From: Anaerococcus porci | GTDB taxonomy: Bacteria; Bacillota; Clostridia; Tissierellales; Peptoniphilaceae | Length of the DNA: 64,000 bases | Assembly: GCF_009696575.1 (NCBI RefSeq) | Contig: NZ_VULQ01000003.1 | Location: 1-64,000 of the forward strand | Direction: 5' to 3' | In this document: positions 1 through 8,915 of the stretch, piece by piece | How the letters are laid out: each line of letters begins with the position of its first letter | How positions within the stretch are numbered: the stretch's first letter is position 1 | Position numbers and translations under genes: made by a program | Notes under the pieces: generated by a model | The model's database searches: none | The model's input: the letters and a program-made list of their open reading frames with translations, nothing else | What the model was told of the DNA's origin: nothing

Positions 1-586
1 TTTCTCTATTTCCTTTTTCAGTTGTTCCTATTGCAATATGACAAGCTTTTGATACTACACGATTGTTTTCCCTTACTTTTATGTAGACCACATCTACAAT
101 TAGATACGGAATTTTTAGTTTGCTTAAGTCACTATTTCTCCATAGCTTTACTTCTTCGTCAAGCTCTTTAGTTAAAGATGATACAAAGGATTTAGAATAT
201 GTTTTACCACACATATTTTCTATCACCTTGGATACTTTTCTTCTTGATACTCCTTGAACATACATTTCTAGCATGGTTGAAAGTAGTGTTTTTTCATTTC
301 TTTGATATCTTTCAGATACTTCTGTTGAGAATTTACCATCTCTTGTCCTAGGTACTCTTAAAGTTAATGTTCCTATTTTGGTTGTATAGTCACGTTCATA
401 GTATCCATTACAGTAGGTGATTCTGTTAGGATCTCTTTGATAGGCTGTATTTTCTAAATATTCATCTTTTTCCATAAGTTCATTAAAAACTTTTGTTAAG
501 ATAGATTTGGCAATTTTATTATCTACAGATTCATTAATTAAATTTTGTATTTCTTCTTGATTAATTGTAAAATGTAATTGGGTCAT
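1..586 (-). CDS. IS256-family (mutator-type) transposase, N-terminal 195 residues, truncated by window edge
   Basis: The protein begins MTQLHFTINQEEIQNLINES and is open to the window start. It shows the N-terminal organisation of mutator-type transposases: a segment reading RDPNRITYCNGYYERDYTTK, then GTLTLRVPRTRDG, then YVQGVSRRKVSKVIENMCG, then the start of the DDE catalytic core with LIVDVVYIKVRE, whose first Asp fits the catalytic triad. The start codon at 586 is preceded by an AGGAGG ribosome-binding site at about 591-597. Full-length family members are about 390-410 residues, so roughly half is visible. No frameshift is seen in this half. Confidence 0.93.
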   Translation of the reverse strand, partial: MTQLHFTINQEEIQNLINESVDNKIAKSILTKVFNELMEKDEYLENTAYQRDPNRITYCNGYYERDYTTKIGTLTLRVPRTRDGKFSTEVSERYQRNEKTLLSTMLEMYVQGVSRRKVSKVIENMCGKTYSKSFVSSLTKELDEEVKLWRNSDLSKLKIPYLIVDVVYIKVRENNRVVSKACHIAIGTTEKGNRE

Positions 587-681
587 TTGTTCCTCCTAGT
601 TGGTTTTTGTGGTTAAAAACATTGTACTAGTTTGGGTTTTAAATGACCTTTTTCTTTTTACACAATTATACGGACTCTATC
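1..681 (-). mobile_element. IS256-family insertion sequence, 5' part only (continues past window start)
   Basis: This is the transposase-start end of an IS256-family element. The outer end is at about 655-681, where the minus strand begins GATAGAGTCCGTATAATTGT, which closely resembles the known IS256-family terminal repeat. The transposase reads leftward off the window, so the opposite terminal repeat and any target duplication cannot be seen. The reading frame visible here is open, so the copy may be intact. Confidence 0.85.
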
Positions 682-898
682 ATTTTATTTTATCATATTT
701 TTAACAATATGACTATATTATTAAAATGAAACTGCAATATTTTTATTTATCATTTGATTTTCTTGTGAACTAACTTTATTAATTAAAGTAAATATTTTAT
801 ATGCAAAAATTCTAAATTTTTGCTATAATAATAGTGTAAATTATCGAATATATTTTAGGACTTATATGATTTCTATATTATTCGTTAATTACCATAAT

Positions 899-943
899 CA
901 AAAAGAAGATCTTCCCCAAAATTTGAGGAAGGTCTTCTTTTTT
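899..943 (-). terminator. Rho-independent terminator after the CPBP protease gene
   Basis: A long inverted repeat, AAGAAGAYCTTCC with its complement, surrounds a short A/T-rich loop. It is flanked by A-runs and T-runs on both strands, so it could work in both directions. It lies directly after the stop codon of the leftward CPBP gene. Confidence 0.85.
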
Positions 944-1616
944 ATAAGGCAAAGTATAAAATAACTACTGATATTAAGTTCCATAGGCTATGAAGATAGG
1001 CTGAAAGTCTTAGACTATTTGTAAGGTACCTAACCATAACTAGGACAAAACCTAGAGAAAAATAGACTAAAAATGAGTAAAGGTCTGTAGGAATATGCAT
1101 TAGGGCAAATACTATATTTGCAAGTATAAGCGATATAATATCTCTTAGGTTTTGGTCGTTTTTTTTAAAGATTTTTCTAATTATACCAGGAAAATACTCC
1201 CTAAATGTGTATTCTTCTACAGCTGGAGCAAGTAGTACCATGTAGGCTATAAGAGCTGGTGAAAAGTTTAAGGCTAACATATTTTCTATGGCTTCTTGGT
1301 TTTGTGATATAGAAGCATTTGATCCAAATATCATACCTAATAAATAAGATAATGTAAGAATTGATACAAAGCCTACCACTAGAACTTTTAAAGTGTTTAA
1401 TACCCCCATCTTGTTTTGGTGTCTTCTATAAAAAATAAGATAGAAAATTAAGGTAAAAAGAGCGTATCCTACTGTTATAATAAAAACTATATCTCTACTC
1501 ATTCCCATCATTATACTAGTTATAGCAGGTGTTGAGCCAAATAATATAAGTAAAATTAAAAGAATAAGTCCAATTATCCTATATTTTCCTATAAATCTTT
1601 TTGATAAATATTTCAT
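942..1616 (-). CDS. CPBP-family intramembrane glutamic/metalloprotease (Abi/CAAX-like)
   Basis: This 224-residue polytopic membrane protein has about six hydrophobic segments. It carries the CPBP/Abi signature: EExxxR is present as EEYTFR, followed by FxxxH (FALMH, in FALMHIPTD) and a C-terminal HxxxN (HSLWN). Family members are membrane-embedded proteases related to eukaryotic Rce1; in Gram-positive bacteria they are linked to bacteriocin self-immunity, pheromone processing or regulated proteolysis. No bacteriocin gene is adjacent, so the substrate is unknown. It is a single-gene unit closed by a strong terminator. The first Met, at 1616, is followed by a basic stretch and the first membrane helix, as expected for a true start. 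Confidence 0.88.
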   Translation of the reverse strand: MKYLSKRFIGKYRIIGLILLILLILFGSTPAITSIMMGMSRDIVFIITVGYALFTLIFYLIFYRRHQNKMGVLNTLKVLVVGFVSILTLSYLLGMIFGSNASISQNQEAIENMLALNFSPALIAYMVLLAPAVEEYTFREYFPGIIRKIFKKNDQNLRDIISLILANIVFALMHIPTDLYSFLVYFSLGFVLVMVRYLTNSLRLSAYLHSLWNLISVVILYFAL

Positions 1617-2055
1617 AATACCCCTTTCATTTTCGTTAATACTAGATATTTACCCTAAATTTTATTGATTAGCTATTTTTATATTTTCTTGTATTTATCA
1701 TTATAATCAAACTCACTAATGTTTTTTTGATAATTGACACATTTTGAAAAGAAAATCTAAAAATATTCATACTTAAATTCTATCGTACAATTATTATTTT
1801 TTAATATATTACTTTTAGTTCTTTCTAAGTTTCTAGCTATTATCTCTTCATATTAAGATTTTATGTCTTTGTTATTAATATCTTTAATATTTTCCTTAAT
1901 TATCTCATTATATTTTACCTTAAAACTTGGATTTAATAATATATAAGACCACTTTCAAAGTATGTTCAATATATTTAATGCTATTCTTATTTTTCTTTAT
2001 TTCTTATCATAATAAAATCTACATTTCTATATTGCTATAATATATATCAAGGCAC
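1617..2055. other. Intergenic AT-rich DNA, no gene seen
   Basis: About 440 bases between the CPBP gene start and the pepF terminator. I see no open frame with coding character, no tRNA and no recognised RNA element. The right half contains short runs that might be decayed coding DNA but cannot be assigned. The promoter for the CPBP gene must lie in the left part. Confidence 0.5.
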
Positions 2056-2059
2056 AAAA

Positions 2060-2082
2060 AAAGAAGGGAAGATCCCCTCTTT
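2060..2082 (-). terminator. Terminator after pepF
   Basis: On the minus strand AAAGAGGGGA and TCCCTTCTTT form a stem with one G-U pair around a three-base loop, followed by a T-run. It lies just beyond the pepF stop codon. Confidence 0.85.
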
Positions 2083-2113
2083 ACAGTATTTTAATACCTT
2101 ATTTTATTTGCAA

Positions 2114-3913
2114 TTATTCATATAGTCCAATTTTTTGGCAAAGCTCATCTATTTTGTCTATTATTTCACCTATAAAGTCAATTGTATCTTCTAGGGCTTT
2201 GGTATTTGTCATATCTACTCCTGCTTTTTTAGCAAGATCCATTGGACTTAGAGTTGAGCCTAAGTTTAGAACTTCTCTCCATCTTTTTATATCTTCCTTA
2301 TCTCCATGGATTAACTTTTCTGAAACTTGAGTTCCTATGGTAAGTCCTGCTGAGTAGGTATATGGGTAAAGTCCCATATAATAATGAGGTTGTCTCATCC
2401 ATGTAAGTTCAGATCCATCTACAAGTTTGACATCACTTCCCCAGAACTCTTCTAGTTTTTCTCTAAAGATTTGGTTTAAGTCATCGCTTGATAGACTTTC
2501 TCCCTTATCTACTCTTTCATAGACTTCTCTTTGGAAAGCTGCCTCTAAAAAGTGAGTTACAAAGTTGTGGTAATAGGTTTTTGAAATCATTGTATCCAAT
2601 ACCCAAAGTTTTTGCCTATCATCTTTGGCGTTTTTAAGTAGATATCTTTCCATAGTGATTTCATTGGCGGTTGATGGACTTTCTACAAAATACATTGATA
2701 CGTTAGTGTTTAGAGCGTCTTGATTTTTGTTGGCATTTTCAAAGTGTCCAGCGTGTCCTAGCTCGTGGGCAAGGGTCATTACTTGACTCATGTCCTTGTT
2801 GTAGGTTGTCATGATATAGGAGTGAACTCCGTAAGGAGTATCACAGAAGGCTCCAGTTCTTTTGCCTTCATTTTCTGCATAGTCTATCCATCTTTCTGAA
2901 AATGCTCTCTTAAGCATTTCTACATAATCATCTCCCAAAACTTTTAGACCATCAATTATATAATCTCTCGCTTCCTCTATTTCAATTTCTTTAGAAAATC
3001 CTGAATCAATGGAAAGTTTAAGGTCTGCATAAGTCATTTCATCTAATTTATAGACTTTTTTGATGATATTTGCATACTTTCTCATATATTTTGGAAGTTT
3101 TGCCATAATTGTGTCTATATGATTGTCATAGATTTCTCTTGGTATATCTTGGTAGGATAAAAGCATATCAATTACAGAATCAAAGCCTCTAAGTTTCGAT
3201 ACTATTTTCTCATTTTGCACTTGAGTATTATAGATAGCACCATTTCCTCTTTCATATCTTCTAAGGGCATCGTGGTAGTTTCTAAAAGCTTTTCTTCTTA
3301 CTTCTGTGTTTTTATCAGCCTCGAAGTATTCTTCAAAGTTGTTGTGATTAAGATTTATCTTCTTACCATCAACTTCAATTGGATCTACTTTTATATCTCC
3401 ATAACGCATGGAAGAATATTCACCATAAGGTGCATCAAATGTTGGGGCAAGTTTTGATAAAACTTCTTCTGCACTATCATCTAGAATATGGTCCTTTTTA
3501 TCTAGGATTTTTTTAAGGTAATAGTCATAGTCTGGATTTTCTTTTCTAGTTTTATTTACTATATCTTCATCAATTTTTGTCAATAGTCCATCAAAAAATG
3601 TAAGATTTGATCCTATATCACTAGATATAGTACCAAATTTGGCATATCTTTTTTGAGGATGTGGGTCGTTTGCATCAACTTCTGTTGAGATTCCAGCAAA
3701 AGATCCTAACCTATGAAGTCTTGCCACTATATCTGATAGACTCTTTAAGGCCCTTTTTAATTTTTCACTAGAGTCTATCTCTTTAAATTCTTCTTTGAAA
3801 TCTTCACTTAATTTTAGGGTGTTTTCTAATTCATCATAGAAAGCTTTGTCATTTTCAAATATATCTTCTAATTTCCAAGTTTCTTTTACATCAACTTCAC
3901 TTCTTTTTTTCAT
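2114..3913 (-). CDS. pepF: Oligoendopeptidase F (M3 family zinc peptidase)
   Basis: This 599-residue cytoplasmic protein matches the usual PepF length of about 600. It has the zinc-binding HEXXH motif as H383-E-L-G-H within TLAHELGHAGHF, followed by the ESPSTANEITMER segment that supplies the third zinc ligand (Glu) in M3 peptidases. An N-terminal helical domain precedes the catalytic domain. The family hydrolyses short peptides of roughly 7-17 residues after import. It is monocistronic with its own terminator and diverges from the M29 aminopeptidase gene across a 70-base gap, so the two peptide-degrading enzymes may share a promoter region. Confidence 0.96.
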   Translation of the reverse strand: MKKRSEVDVKETWKLEDIFENDKAFYDELENTLKLSEDFKEEFKEIDSSEKLKRALKSLSDIVARLHRLGSFAGISTEVDANDPHPQKRYAKFGTISSDIGSNLTFFDGLLTKIDEDIVNKTRKENPDYDYYLKKILDKKDHILDDSAEEVLSKLAPTFDAPYGEYSSMRYGDIKVDPIEVDGKKINLNHNNFEEYFEADKNTEVRRKAFRNYHDALRRYERGNGAIYNTQVQNEKIVSKLRGFDSVIDMLLSYQDIPREIYDNHIDTIMAKLPKYMRKYANIIKKVYKLDEMTYADLKLSIDSGFSKEIEIEEARDYIIDGLKVLGDDYVEMLKRAFSERWIDYAENEGKRTGAFCDTPYGVHSYIMTTYNKDMSQVMTLAHELGHAGHFENANKNQDALNTNVSMYFVESPSTANEITMERYLLKNAKDDRQKLWVLDTMISKTYYHNFVTHFLEAAFQREVYERVDKGESLSSDDLNQIFREKLEEFWGSDVKLVDGSELTWMRQPHYYMGLYPYTYSAGLTIGTQVSEKLIHGDKEDIKRWREVLNLGSTLSPMDLAKKAGVDMTNTKALEDTIDFIGEIIDKIDELCQKIGLYE

Positions 3914-3983
3914 AATTTCCTCCTAACTATCTATATTCCATTATACCCTTATAAAGGAGTATAATGAAAAAAACGGAGGTATT

Positions 3984-5225
3984 ATGACTATAAATTTAAA
4001 AAAATTAGAAAATTATGCAAAACTTGCAGTAGAATTTGGTGTAAATGTTCAAGATGGTGAAGATGTTTTGATAAATTCTTCTATAGAGGATCCCTCTCTT
4101 GCAAGATTTATCACAAAATATGCTTATGAAAGTGGGGCTCGTAAGGTTAGCATAAATTGGAAAGATGAAGAAATCATAAAGCTTGACTACACATACCAAA
4201 ATCAAAAAACTTTAAATGAAGTTCCAGACTATATAATAGAAAAAAATATCTATCAACTAGAAAAACATAGGTCTAATAGGATTTCAATTATTGGAGATGA
4301 CCCAGATTTATTAAAAAATTTGGATCAAAAAAAGATAGCTGAGGCTGTAAGGGAGAATTCTTTAAAGCTTAAAGACTTTGTAAAATATACTATGAACGAT
4401 ATGGTTTCATGGCTTGTTATAGCCTATCCTACCAAGAAATGGGCTAAGAAAATCTTTCCCGAACTAAAAGAAAATGAAGCAGTAGATAAGCTTTGGGAAT
4501 TAATTTTTGACGTAAGCCGTATAGATGAAGACTGGAATAATACTAAAAAGAATTGGCAAGACCATATAGAACTTTTGAATGAGAAGGCAAGCTTTTTAAA
4601 TGCTCATCAGTTCGATGAAGTTTGCTACAAGTCTTCTAACGGAACAGACCTTAGGGTAAAACTTCCTAAAAATCATATATGGATGTCAGCATCATCAAGA
4701 AATGAAAAGGGAGATACTTTCTTGCCAAATATACCAACAGAAGAAGTTTTCACCTCTCCTCAATATGATGGAGTAAATGGAAGACTTGTTGCAGTAAAAC
4801 CACTTGTATATAATGGGGTGATTATAGATAAGTTTGAATTTACCTTTAAGGATGGACTTGTAGTAGACTTTAAGGCAGAAGTTGGATATGATACTTTAAA
4901 GGAAATGCTAGAATCCGACCCAAATGCTAAAAGACTTGGAGAAATCGCCCTTGTACCATACCATTCTCCAATAAATGAATCCAATGTCTTATTCTTTAAT
5001 ACACTTTTTGATGAGAATGCCTCATGCCATTTCGCCCTAGGTAAAGCCTATCCTACTACTATAAAGGGTGGTACAGAAGTAGCTGACGAAGATCTGCACA
5101 CCATAGGTCTAAATGATTCTTTAATCCATGAAGACTTCATGGTGGGAGCAAAAGATCTAGATATAAAGGCCTACAAAGATGGAAGAGAATATCAAATATT
5201 TACAGATGGAAATTGGGCTAAATAA
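3984..5225 (+). CDS. M29-family aminopeptidase (AmpS/PepS type)
   Basis: This 413-residue soluble protein has the full length of M29 metallo-aminopeptidases. The family fold shows in the N-terminal KLAVEFGVNVQDGEDVLINS segment and in the metal-binding C-terminal half: GEIALVPYHSPI, NTLFDENASCHFALGKAY, and NDSLIHEDFMVGAKDLDI, which carry the Glu, His and Asp ligands. It removes N-terminal residues from short peptides. A strong GGAGGT ribosome-binding site sits six bases before the ATG. It lies back to back with pepF, which fits a joint role in intracellular peptide breakdown. Confidence 0.95.
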   Translation: MTINLKKLENYAKLAVEFGVNVQDGEDVLINSSIEDPSLARFITKYAYESGARKVSINWKDEEIIKLDYTYQNQKTLNEVPDYIIEKNIYQLEKHRSNRISIIGDDPDLLKNLDQKKIAEAVRENSLKLKDFVKYTMNDMVSWLVIAYPTKKWAKKIFPELKENEAVDKLWELIFDVSRIDEDWNNTKKNWQDHIELLNEKASFLNAHQFDEVCYKSSNGTDLRVKLPKNHIWMSASSRNEKGDTFLPNIPTEEVFTSPQYDGVNGRLVAVKPLVYNGVIIDKFEFTFKDGLVVDFKAEVGYDTLKEMLESDPNAKRLGEIALVPYHSPINESNVLFFNTLFDENASCHFALGKAYPTTIKGGTEVADEDLHTIGLNDSLIHEDFMVGAKDLDIKAYKDGREYQIFTDGNWAK

Positions 5226-5477
5226 ACTTAAGAATAAAAACTGAAGTTCTTTTTAAAAAAATAGCGAATTTCTATCTTTTCATGATTGTAAGCTAGTCTT
5301 AGAAAATTTCAAAAAAGTTTAATTGATATTTGATACCAAATCATCATAAAGTATTTGTAATGGTTTTTAAAGATTAATTCATTATAAAATTATCGATAAA
5401 CTAGCAATTATTGGTATTTAGCTACTATTATTTTTATGTAATATATTTCCTAGATTATTAATATATGTATTTAATAT
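5226..5477. other. Intergenic, no gene seen
   Basis: About 250 bases of AT-rich DNA between the M29 aminopeptidase stop and the terminator of the sortase operon. I see no open frame, RNA gene or repeat. No convincing separate terminator for the aminopeptidase gene is visible, so the shared hairpin at 5478-5516 may serve both convergent units. Confidence 0.5.
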
Positions 5478-5516
5478 AAAAAGTAGATGAACTTTTTAAA
5501 TTCATCTACTTTTTAT
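5478..5516. terminator. Bidirectional terminator between the M29 gene and the sortase operon
   Basis: A perfect inverted repeat, AAAAAGTAGATGAA with its complement, flanks a CTTTTTAAA-like loop and has A/T runs on both sides. It sits between convergent genes, so it can stop transcription from both. Confidence 0.9.
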
Positions 5517-5534
5517 ATAGCTTGACTTAAATTT

Positions 5535-6392
5535 TCAGCTAATTTTTCGATTTTTTATAAGTTTTATTATCCTACTTACCACAAAAATAATAAGAATAAA
5601 ATCTATAATCATAAATCCTACATAAATATAATTTGTTATCTTTACATTCTCACTTACTTCAATTTTTTCTGTCTTTTGATTTTCTGTAGGATTTTTTTCA
5701 TCTTCTACTCTTCTTGCATTTACCAAAAGCCTATTTGGCCTTGGCCAAAAAAATGGATGACAGGTAAGAAGGGTTATTATATCTTCTCCCTTTTCTATTC
5801 TTAAGCTTTCCCAATCAAAAGGACCAATTACTTCTTTTGAAAATACTTTGTATGTTAGAGTCCTATCAGCTCTTTTTATATAAATTAAATCTCCATTTAC
5901 CAAATCATCTGCATATAAGAGCATGGTATCTCCCCACCATCCCCTATGGCCTGCAAGGACTGAACGTGTTGATTCTCCTCCTACCGGGATTGATGAACCT
6001 GATACTTGTCCCAATCCCCAGGCTATATGGTCATAGCTTGCATCTAGATAAATTGGAATTACTTTTCCAAGTTTTGGTATTTCTATATAAGCAAATATAT
6101 CATCTGGATTATCAAGAATTGATTTAGACCCGAAGTCCCCTACTTCAAATGGATCTGTCATTGATATGTCAGAATCTTTTATAGTTTCATTGTATGCTAT
6201 AGCTCTTTTTTCTACCTCGTCTAGGATTTCTTTATCTTCCTCTGCTTGAGATTTCAATACTTTTTCATAGACCATTTTGTTTTCTATGTCGGAGTAGAAT
6301 CTTTTTGCAATAGGAAAGGCTAGTATTATAAGACCTAGAAGTATTATTATATAGCCAAATATTTTCTTATTTTTCTTTGAGTCTTTCTTCAA
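5535..6392 (-). CDS. Class C (pilus-type) sortase, third in the operon
   Basis: This 285-residue membrane enzyme has an N-terminal transmembrane helix (about 11-29), an extracellular catalytic domain and a C-terminal helix (about 252-272) with a basic tail. This two-helix topology is typical of class C sortases. The lid motif appears as TDPF. The catalytic residues are His in LAGHRG, C211 in TLLTC, and Arg in NRLLVNARR. The sequence after the Cys (HPFFWPRPNRL) differs from its two neighbours, which have TP[YF]MINSHRL, so substrate choice may differ. Its start overlaps the end of the upstream sortase by 26 bases, indicating translational coupling. Class C sortases polymerise pilins; no pilin gene is adjacent. 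Confidence 0.93.
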   Translation of the reverse strand: MKKDSKKNKKIFGYIIILLGLIILAFPIAKRFYSDIENKMVYEKVLKSQAEEDKEILDEVEKRAIAYNETIKDSDISMTDPFEVGDFGSKSILDNPDDIFAYIEIPKLGKVIPIYLDASYDHIAWGLGQVSGSSIPVGGESTRSVLAGHRGWWGDTMLLYADDLVNGDLIYIKRADRTLTYKVFSKEVIGPFDWESLRIEKGEDIITLLTCHPFFWPRPNRLLVNARRVEDEKNPTENQKTEKIEVSENVKITNYIYVGFMIIDFILIIFVVSRIIKLIKNRKIS

Positions 6393-7248
6393 TATCTTTT
6401 ACCTCCATGTTCATCTTTTTTTGACGATGTTTTTCTCTAATATAGGTTAGAATGGTAAATAAAAGTATAGGGATAAGAACTAAAAATAGTTGGTAGAAGT
6501 CTGGTCTTATCTTTGGGGTGTTGGCACTACCATCATCTATTGCCTGAGCATAATCTATTCTTTCTCCTCTTACTAAAAGCCTATGTGAATTTATCATATA
6601 TGGTGTACAGGTAAGAAGGGTTGCATAATCTTTTTTATCAACTACTAAAATAGGATCAAAGTTAGTAGGCTCTACTACTTGAATTTTATCCACCTTGTAG
6701 GCTAAAGTTTCTTTTATATTGTGGATATAGAAAATATCTCCCTCTGTAAGTTGATTAAGATACCTAAATAAGACTGCGTTAGGAAGACCTCTGTGAGCTG
6801 TGATTACCGTATGGGTGGAATCTCCCCCTATAGGAAGCGAAGTTCCCTCAAGGTGACCTGCTCCCTTTTCAAGAACATCATCGCTTGTTCCTGCATATAT
6901 TGGGATATCTACTGCAATTTTTGGTATTTCAATATGCCCTAACATCTCATGGACTTCAAGCATTCTTGCATAGTCGGCCTTAGCTTCTTTTACCTTTTCA
7001 TCATAAGGGTCAGAGATTATAGATGGATCTAAAGTTTGGTTGTAAACTCTCGCTAATTCCATCCTTTTTTCTAGGTCTTCTTTGCTTACATCATCCTTAG
7101 CCTTTTTAAATTCTATGATTTCATCTTTGGCCTCTATCTCGTAGAATTTTTGGCTTATAAAAGGATAGGAGAAGATAAGAAAACCCACTAGGAATATGAG
7201 TAAAAAAGGTAGATTTCTTCTTATGTCTTTTTTACTTAACTTCATCAT
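6367..7248 (-). CDS. Class C (pilus-type) sortase, second in the operon
   Basis: This 293-residue enzyme has an N-terminal membrane helix, the SDPY lid motif, the conserved block GHIEIPKIAVDIPIYAGT, a catalytic His in TAHRGLP, C214 in TLLTC and Arg in SHRLLVRG. A C-terminal membrane segment (about 255-272) is followed by a basic tail. It is closely similar to the upstream sortase (7232-8143), which suggests duplication within the locus. It overlaps that gene by 17 bases and the next by 26. Expected role: an extracellular transpeptidase building covalent surface polymers, or attaching minor subunits. The substrate is not encoded nearby. Confidence 0.94.
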   Translation of the reverse strand: MMKLSKKDIRRNLPFLLIFLVGFLIFSYPFISQKFYEIEAKDEIIEFKKAKDDVSKEDLEKRMELARVYNQTLDPSIISDPYDEKVKEAKADYARMLEVHEMLGHIEIPKIAVDIPIYAGTSDDVLEKGAGHLEGTSLPIGGDSTHTVITAHRGLPNAVLFRYLNQLTEGDIFYIHNIKETLAYKVDKIQVVEPTNFDPILVVDKKDYATLLTCTPYMINSHRLLVRGERIDYAQAIDDGSANTPKIRPDFYQLFLVLIPILLFTILTYIREKHRQKKMNMEVKDIEERLKEK

Positions 7249-8143
7249 CTTTACCTAAATTTTCTATTTGGTTTTTGATTTCATCAATTTTTTTACTTGT
7301 CTTATTATTTTCTTTCCTTAGTTTTCTTATTCTAAATAGGAGAATTATTATAATAATAAGGGCTATAAAGAATAGAATCCTAAATATCCAGTTGGTTTTG
7401 GCTTCTTTAATCAATTCTTCATCTACACTTTCTACATATTCTACCCTGTGACCTCTTACTAAAAGTCTATGTGAATTTATCATAAAAGGAGTACAAGTAA
7501 GTAAGGTTGCATAATCATGTCCTGGAAAAATCATAAGATCTTCAAAGTTTGTAGGCTCTATTACTTTGATTTGATCAACTTGATAGGCAAGGGTTTCTTT
7601 AATATTATGTATATAAAACTTATCTCCTATTTTAAGTTGGTCAATATTTGTAAATAGAGTCTTTTCTGGTAGACCTCTATGGGCTGTAAGGACTGTATGA
7701 GTGTTGTTTCCACCTATAGGAAGAGAGGTTCCTTCAAGGTGGCCTACACCAATTTGTAATACATCTTCACTAGTTCCTGCATAGATGGGTAGGTCTTGAT
7801 TTATCTTTGGTATTTCTATATGACCTATCATTTCCTCTACTTCGAGCATTCTTGCGTACTCCCTCTTGCCAGCTTCTTGTTTTTCCTTAGCAAATGGATC
7901 TTCCGGTACAACTCCTGATAGAGCATCATTGTATGCTTTTGCAAGACCAATTCTTCTATCTATTTCTTCCTTATCAATCTTTGACTTACCTTGGTTAAAT
8001 ATTTCTACTTGTTCCTTTGAATCTAAGGTATAGTACCATCTTGATATTATAGGATAAAGAAGAACCAATATCCCTATTAGAAATATCAGCTTCCATAATA
8101 TATCTTTTAATGTAATTTTTTTCTTTTTTTTATTCTTACTCAT
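7232..8143 (-). CDS. Class C (pilus-type) sortase, first in the operon
   Basis: This 303-residue enzyme has a basic N-terminus, a transmembrane helix (about 13-31), the EDPF lid motif, GHIEIPKINQDLPIYAGT, a catalytic His in TAHRGLP, C217 in TLLTC, and Arg in SHRLLVRG. A C-terminal membrane helix (about 250-266) and a charged tail follow. It is the promoter-proximal gene of a three-sortase operon read leftward from the region 8144-8277. Class C enzymes normally sit beside the backbone and tip pilins they join; here the flanking genes are an aminopeptidase and DUF1659/DUF2922 proteins, so the substrates must lie elsewhere or have been lost. Confidence 0.94.
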   Translation of the reverse strand: MSKNKKKKKITLKDILWKLIFLIGILVLLYPIISRWYYTLDSKEQVEIFNQGKSKIDKEEIDRRIGLAKAYNDALSGVVPEDPFAKEKQEAGKREYARMLEVEEMIGHIEIPKINQDLPIYAGTSEDVLQIGVGHLEGTSLPIGGNNTHTVLTAHRGLPEKTLFTNIDQLKIGDKFYIHNIKETLAYQVDQIKVIEPTNFEDLMIFPGHDYATLLTCTPFMINSHRLLVRGHRVEYVESVDEELIKEAKTNWIFRILFFIALIIIIILLFRIRKLRKENNKTSKKIDEIKNQIENLGKDDEVK

Positions 8144-8277
8144 TAAATCACCTATTTTAAAGTCCTTGTTTATTATATCTTACACTACTTGATAATTTTA
8201 ATAAAGAATTTTTGTAAATATATAATTTCAGGACATTTTCTTCTTTTGCTCTATCTATAAGTGAAAGGAGATAAGAT

Positions 8278-8460
8278 ATGAAAATTAGAATATTATTTAA
8301 AATCAATGATGGTGCAGAGGAAAAAAAGATTTCTAGAACTTTTTCAAATTTAAATGAAGCATTAAGTAATGAAAATCTTAAAAACTTTGCCCAAGCCTAC
8401 ATGTCACTTACTGACATTACTGCTTATACAGTAGAAAAAATAACAAGTAAAGAAATATAA
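8278..8460 (+). CDS. DUF1659-like small protein
   Basis: This 60-residue acidic-to-neutral soluble protein begins MKIRILFKINDGAEEKKISR. The pattern of an N-terminal beta strand pair, then FSNLN, then a helix with AYMSLTDITAYTVEKI, resembles the DUF1659 family, which is of unknown function. It has a GAAAGGAG ribosome-binding site seven bases upstream. It is followed after 14 bases by a DUF2922-like gene; these two families are commonly found as a pair in Firmicutes. The biochemical role is unknown. The family assignment was made by eye and should be read as likely, not certain. Confidence 0.7.
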   Translation: MKIRILFKINDGAEEKKISRTFSNLNEALSNENLKNFAQAYMSLTDITAYTVEKITSKEI

Positions 8461-8474
8461 GGAAGGAGTAAAAA

Positions 8475-8705
8475 ATGGAAAATAGAAAATTAAAATTAGG
8501 ATTTAAGGATGACTTCAATAAGTCAAAGACCATATCAGTTGACTATCCAAAAGTAGACCTTAACAATCAAGAAATAAGGACTGCTATGGATAAGATTATA
8601 GAAAGCAAGGTAATAGAAACAAAAGATGGCAAGATAAGTAAAGTTGACAAAGCCTATATAGAAAGAGTTTCAAGAGACGAAATCAATGTAAATGAAATAA
8701 TTTAA
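8475..8705 (+). CDS. DUF2922-like small protein
   Basis: This 76-residue protein begins MENRKLKLGFKDDFNKSKTI and contains VDYPKVDLNNQEIRTAMDKI followed by VIETKDGKISKVDKAYIERV. That layout (two strands, a D-L-T/N-x-x-E-I-R helix, then a hairpin) fits the DUF2922 family of unknown function. A GGAAGGAG ribosome-binding site precedes it. It is cotranscribed with the DUF1659-like gene and followed immediately by a terminator. Downstream, separated by that terminator, lies a small sigma factor gene, a neighbour often seen with these families in clostridia. Confidence 0.72.
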   Translation: MENRKLKLGFKDDFNKSKTISVDYPKVDLNNQEIRTAMDKIIESKVIETKDGKISKVDKAYIERVSRDEINVNEII

Positions 8706-8707
8706 GT

Positions 8708-8731
8708 AAAGCTGGCTTAGGCCAGCTTTTT
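8708..8731 (+). terminator. Terminator after the DUF1659/DUF2922 pair
   Basis: AAAGCTGGC and GCCAGCTTTT form a perfect stem with a four-base TTAG loop and a T-run, three bases after the DUF2922 stop codon. Confidence 0.92.
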
Positions 8732-8915
8732 AAATACTAAATTTAAATAAAACTTATCAGTCTTAATGGAATTTAAGGTCTATTATTTTAACCTTAAAGT
8801 TCTTTTAGGCAAATAATAAAGTCCTAAAAGGACTTTAGCAAATTAAACTTTTATATAAATTTCCTATAGACTAAGTATGTCGACAAATAAATAGCGATCG
8901 CAGTAAGGAAATTTT
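8732..8915 (+). promoter_or_regulatory. Leader region of the small sigma factor gene, with hairpin
   Basis: This gene-free stretch contains a short perfect hairpin at 8818-8836 (AAAGTCC, loop TAAAA, GGACTTT) with no T-run after it, and an eight-base palindrome GCGATCGC at 8894-8901 just before the sigma factor's ribosome-binding site. GCGATCGC is rare in DNA this AT-rich, so it may be an operator or a methylation site. The role of both is inference. Confidence 0.4.

Noticed and set aside
882-897. CGTTAATTACCAT resembling the TGGTAATTACCA operator
   Set aside because: Two mismatches break the palindrome, it is not near a promoter of a sugar gene, and it lies beyond the terminator of the CPBP gene.
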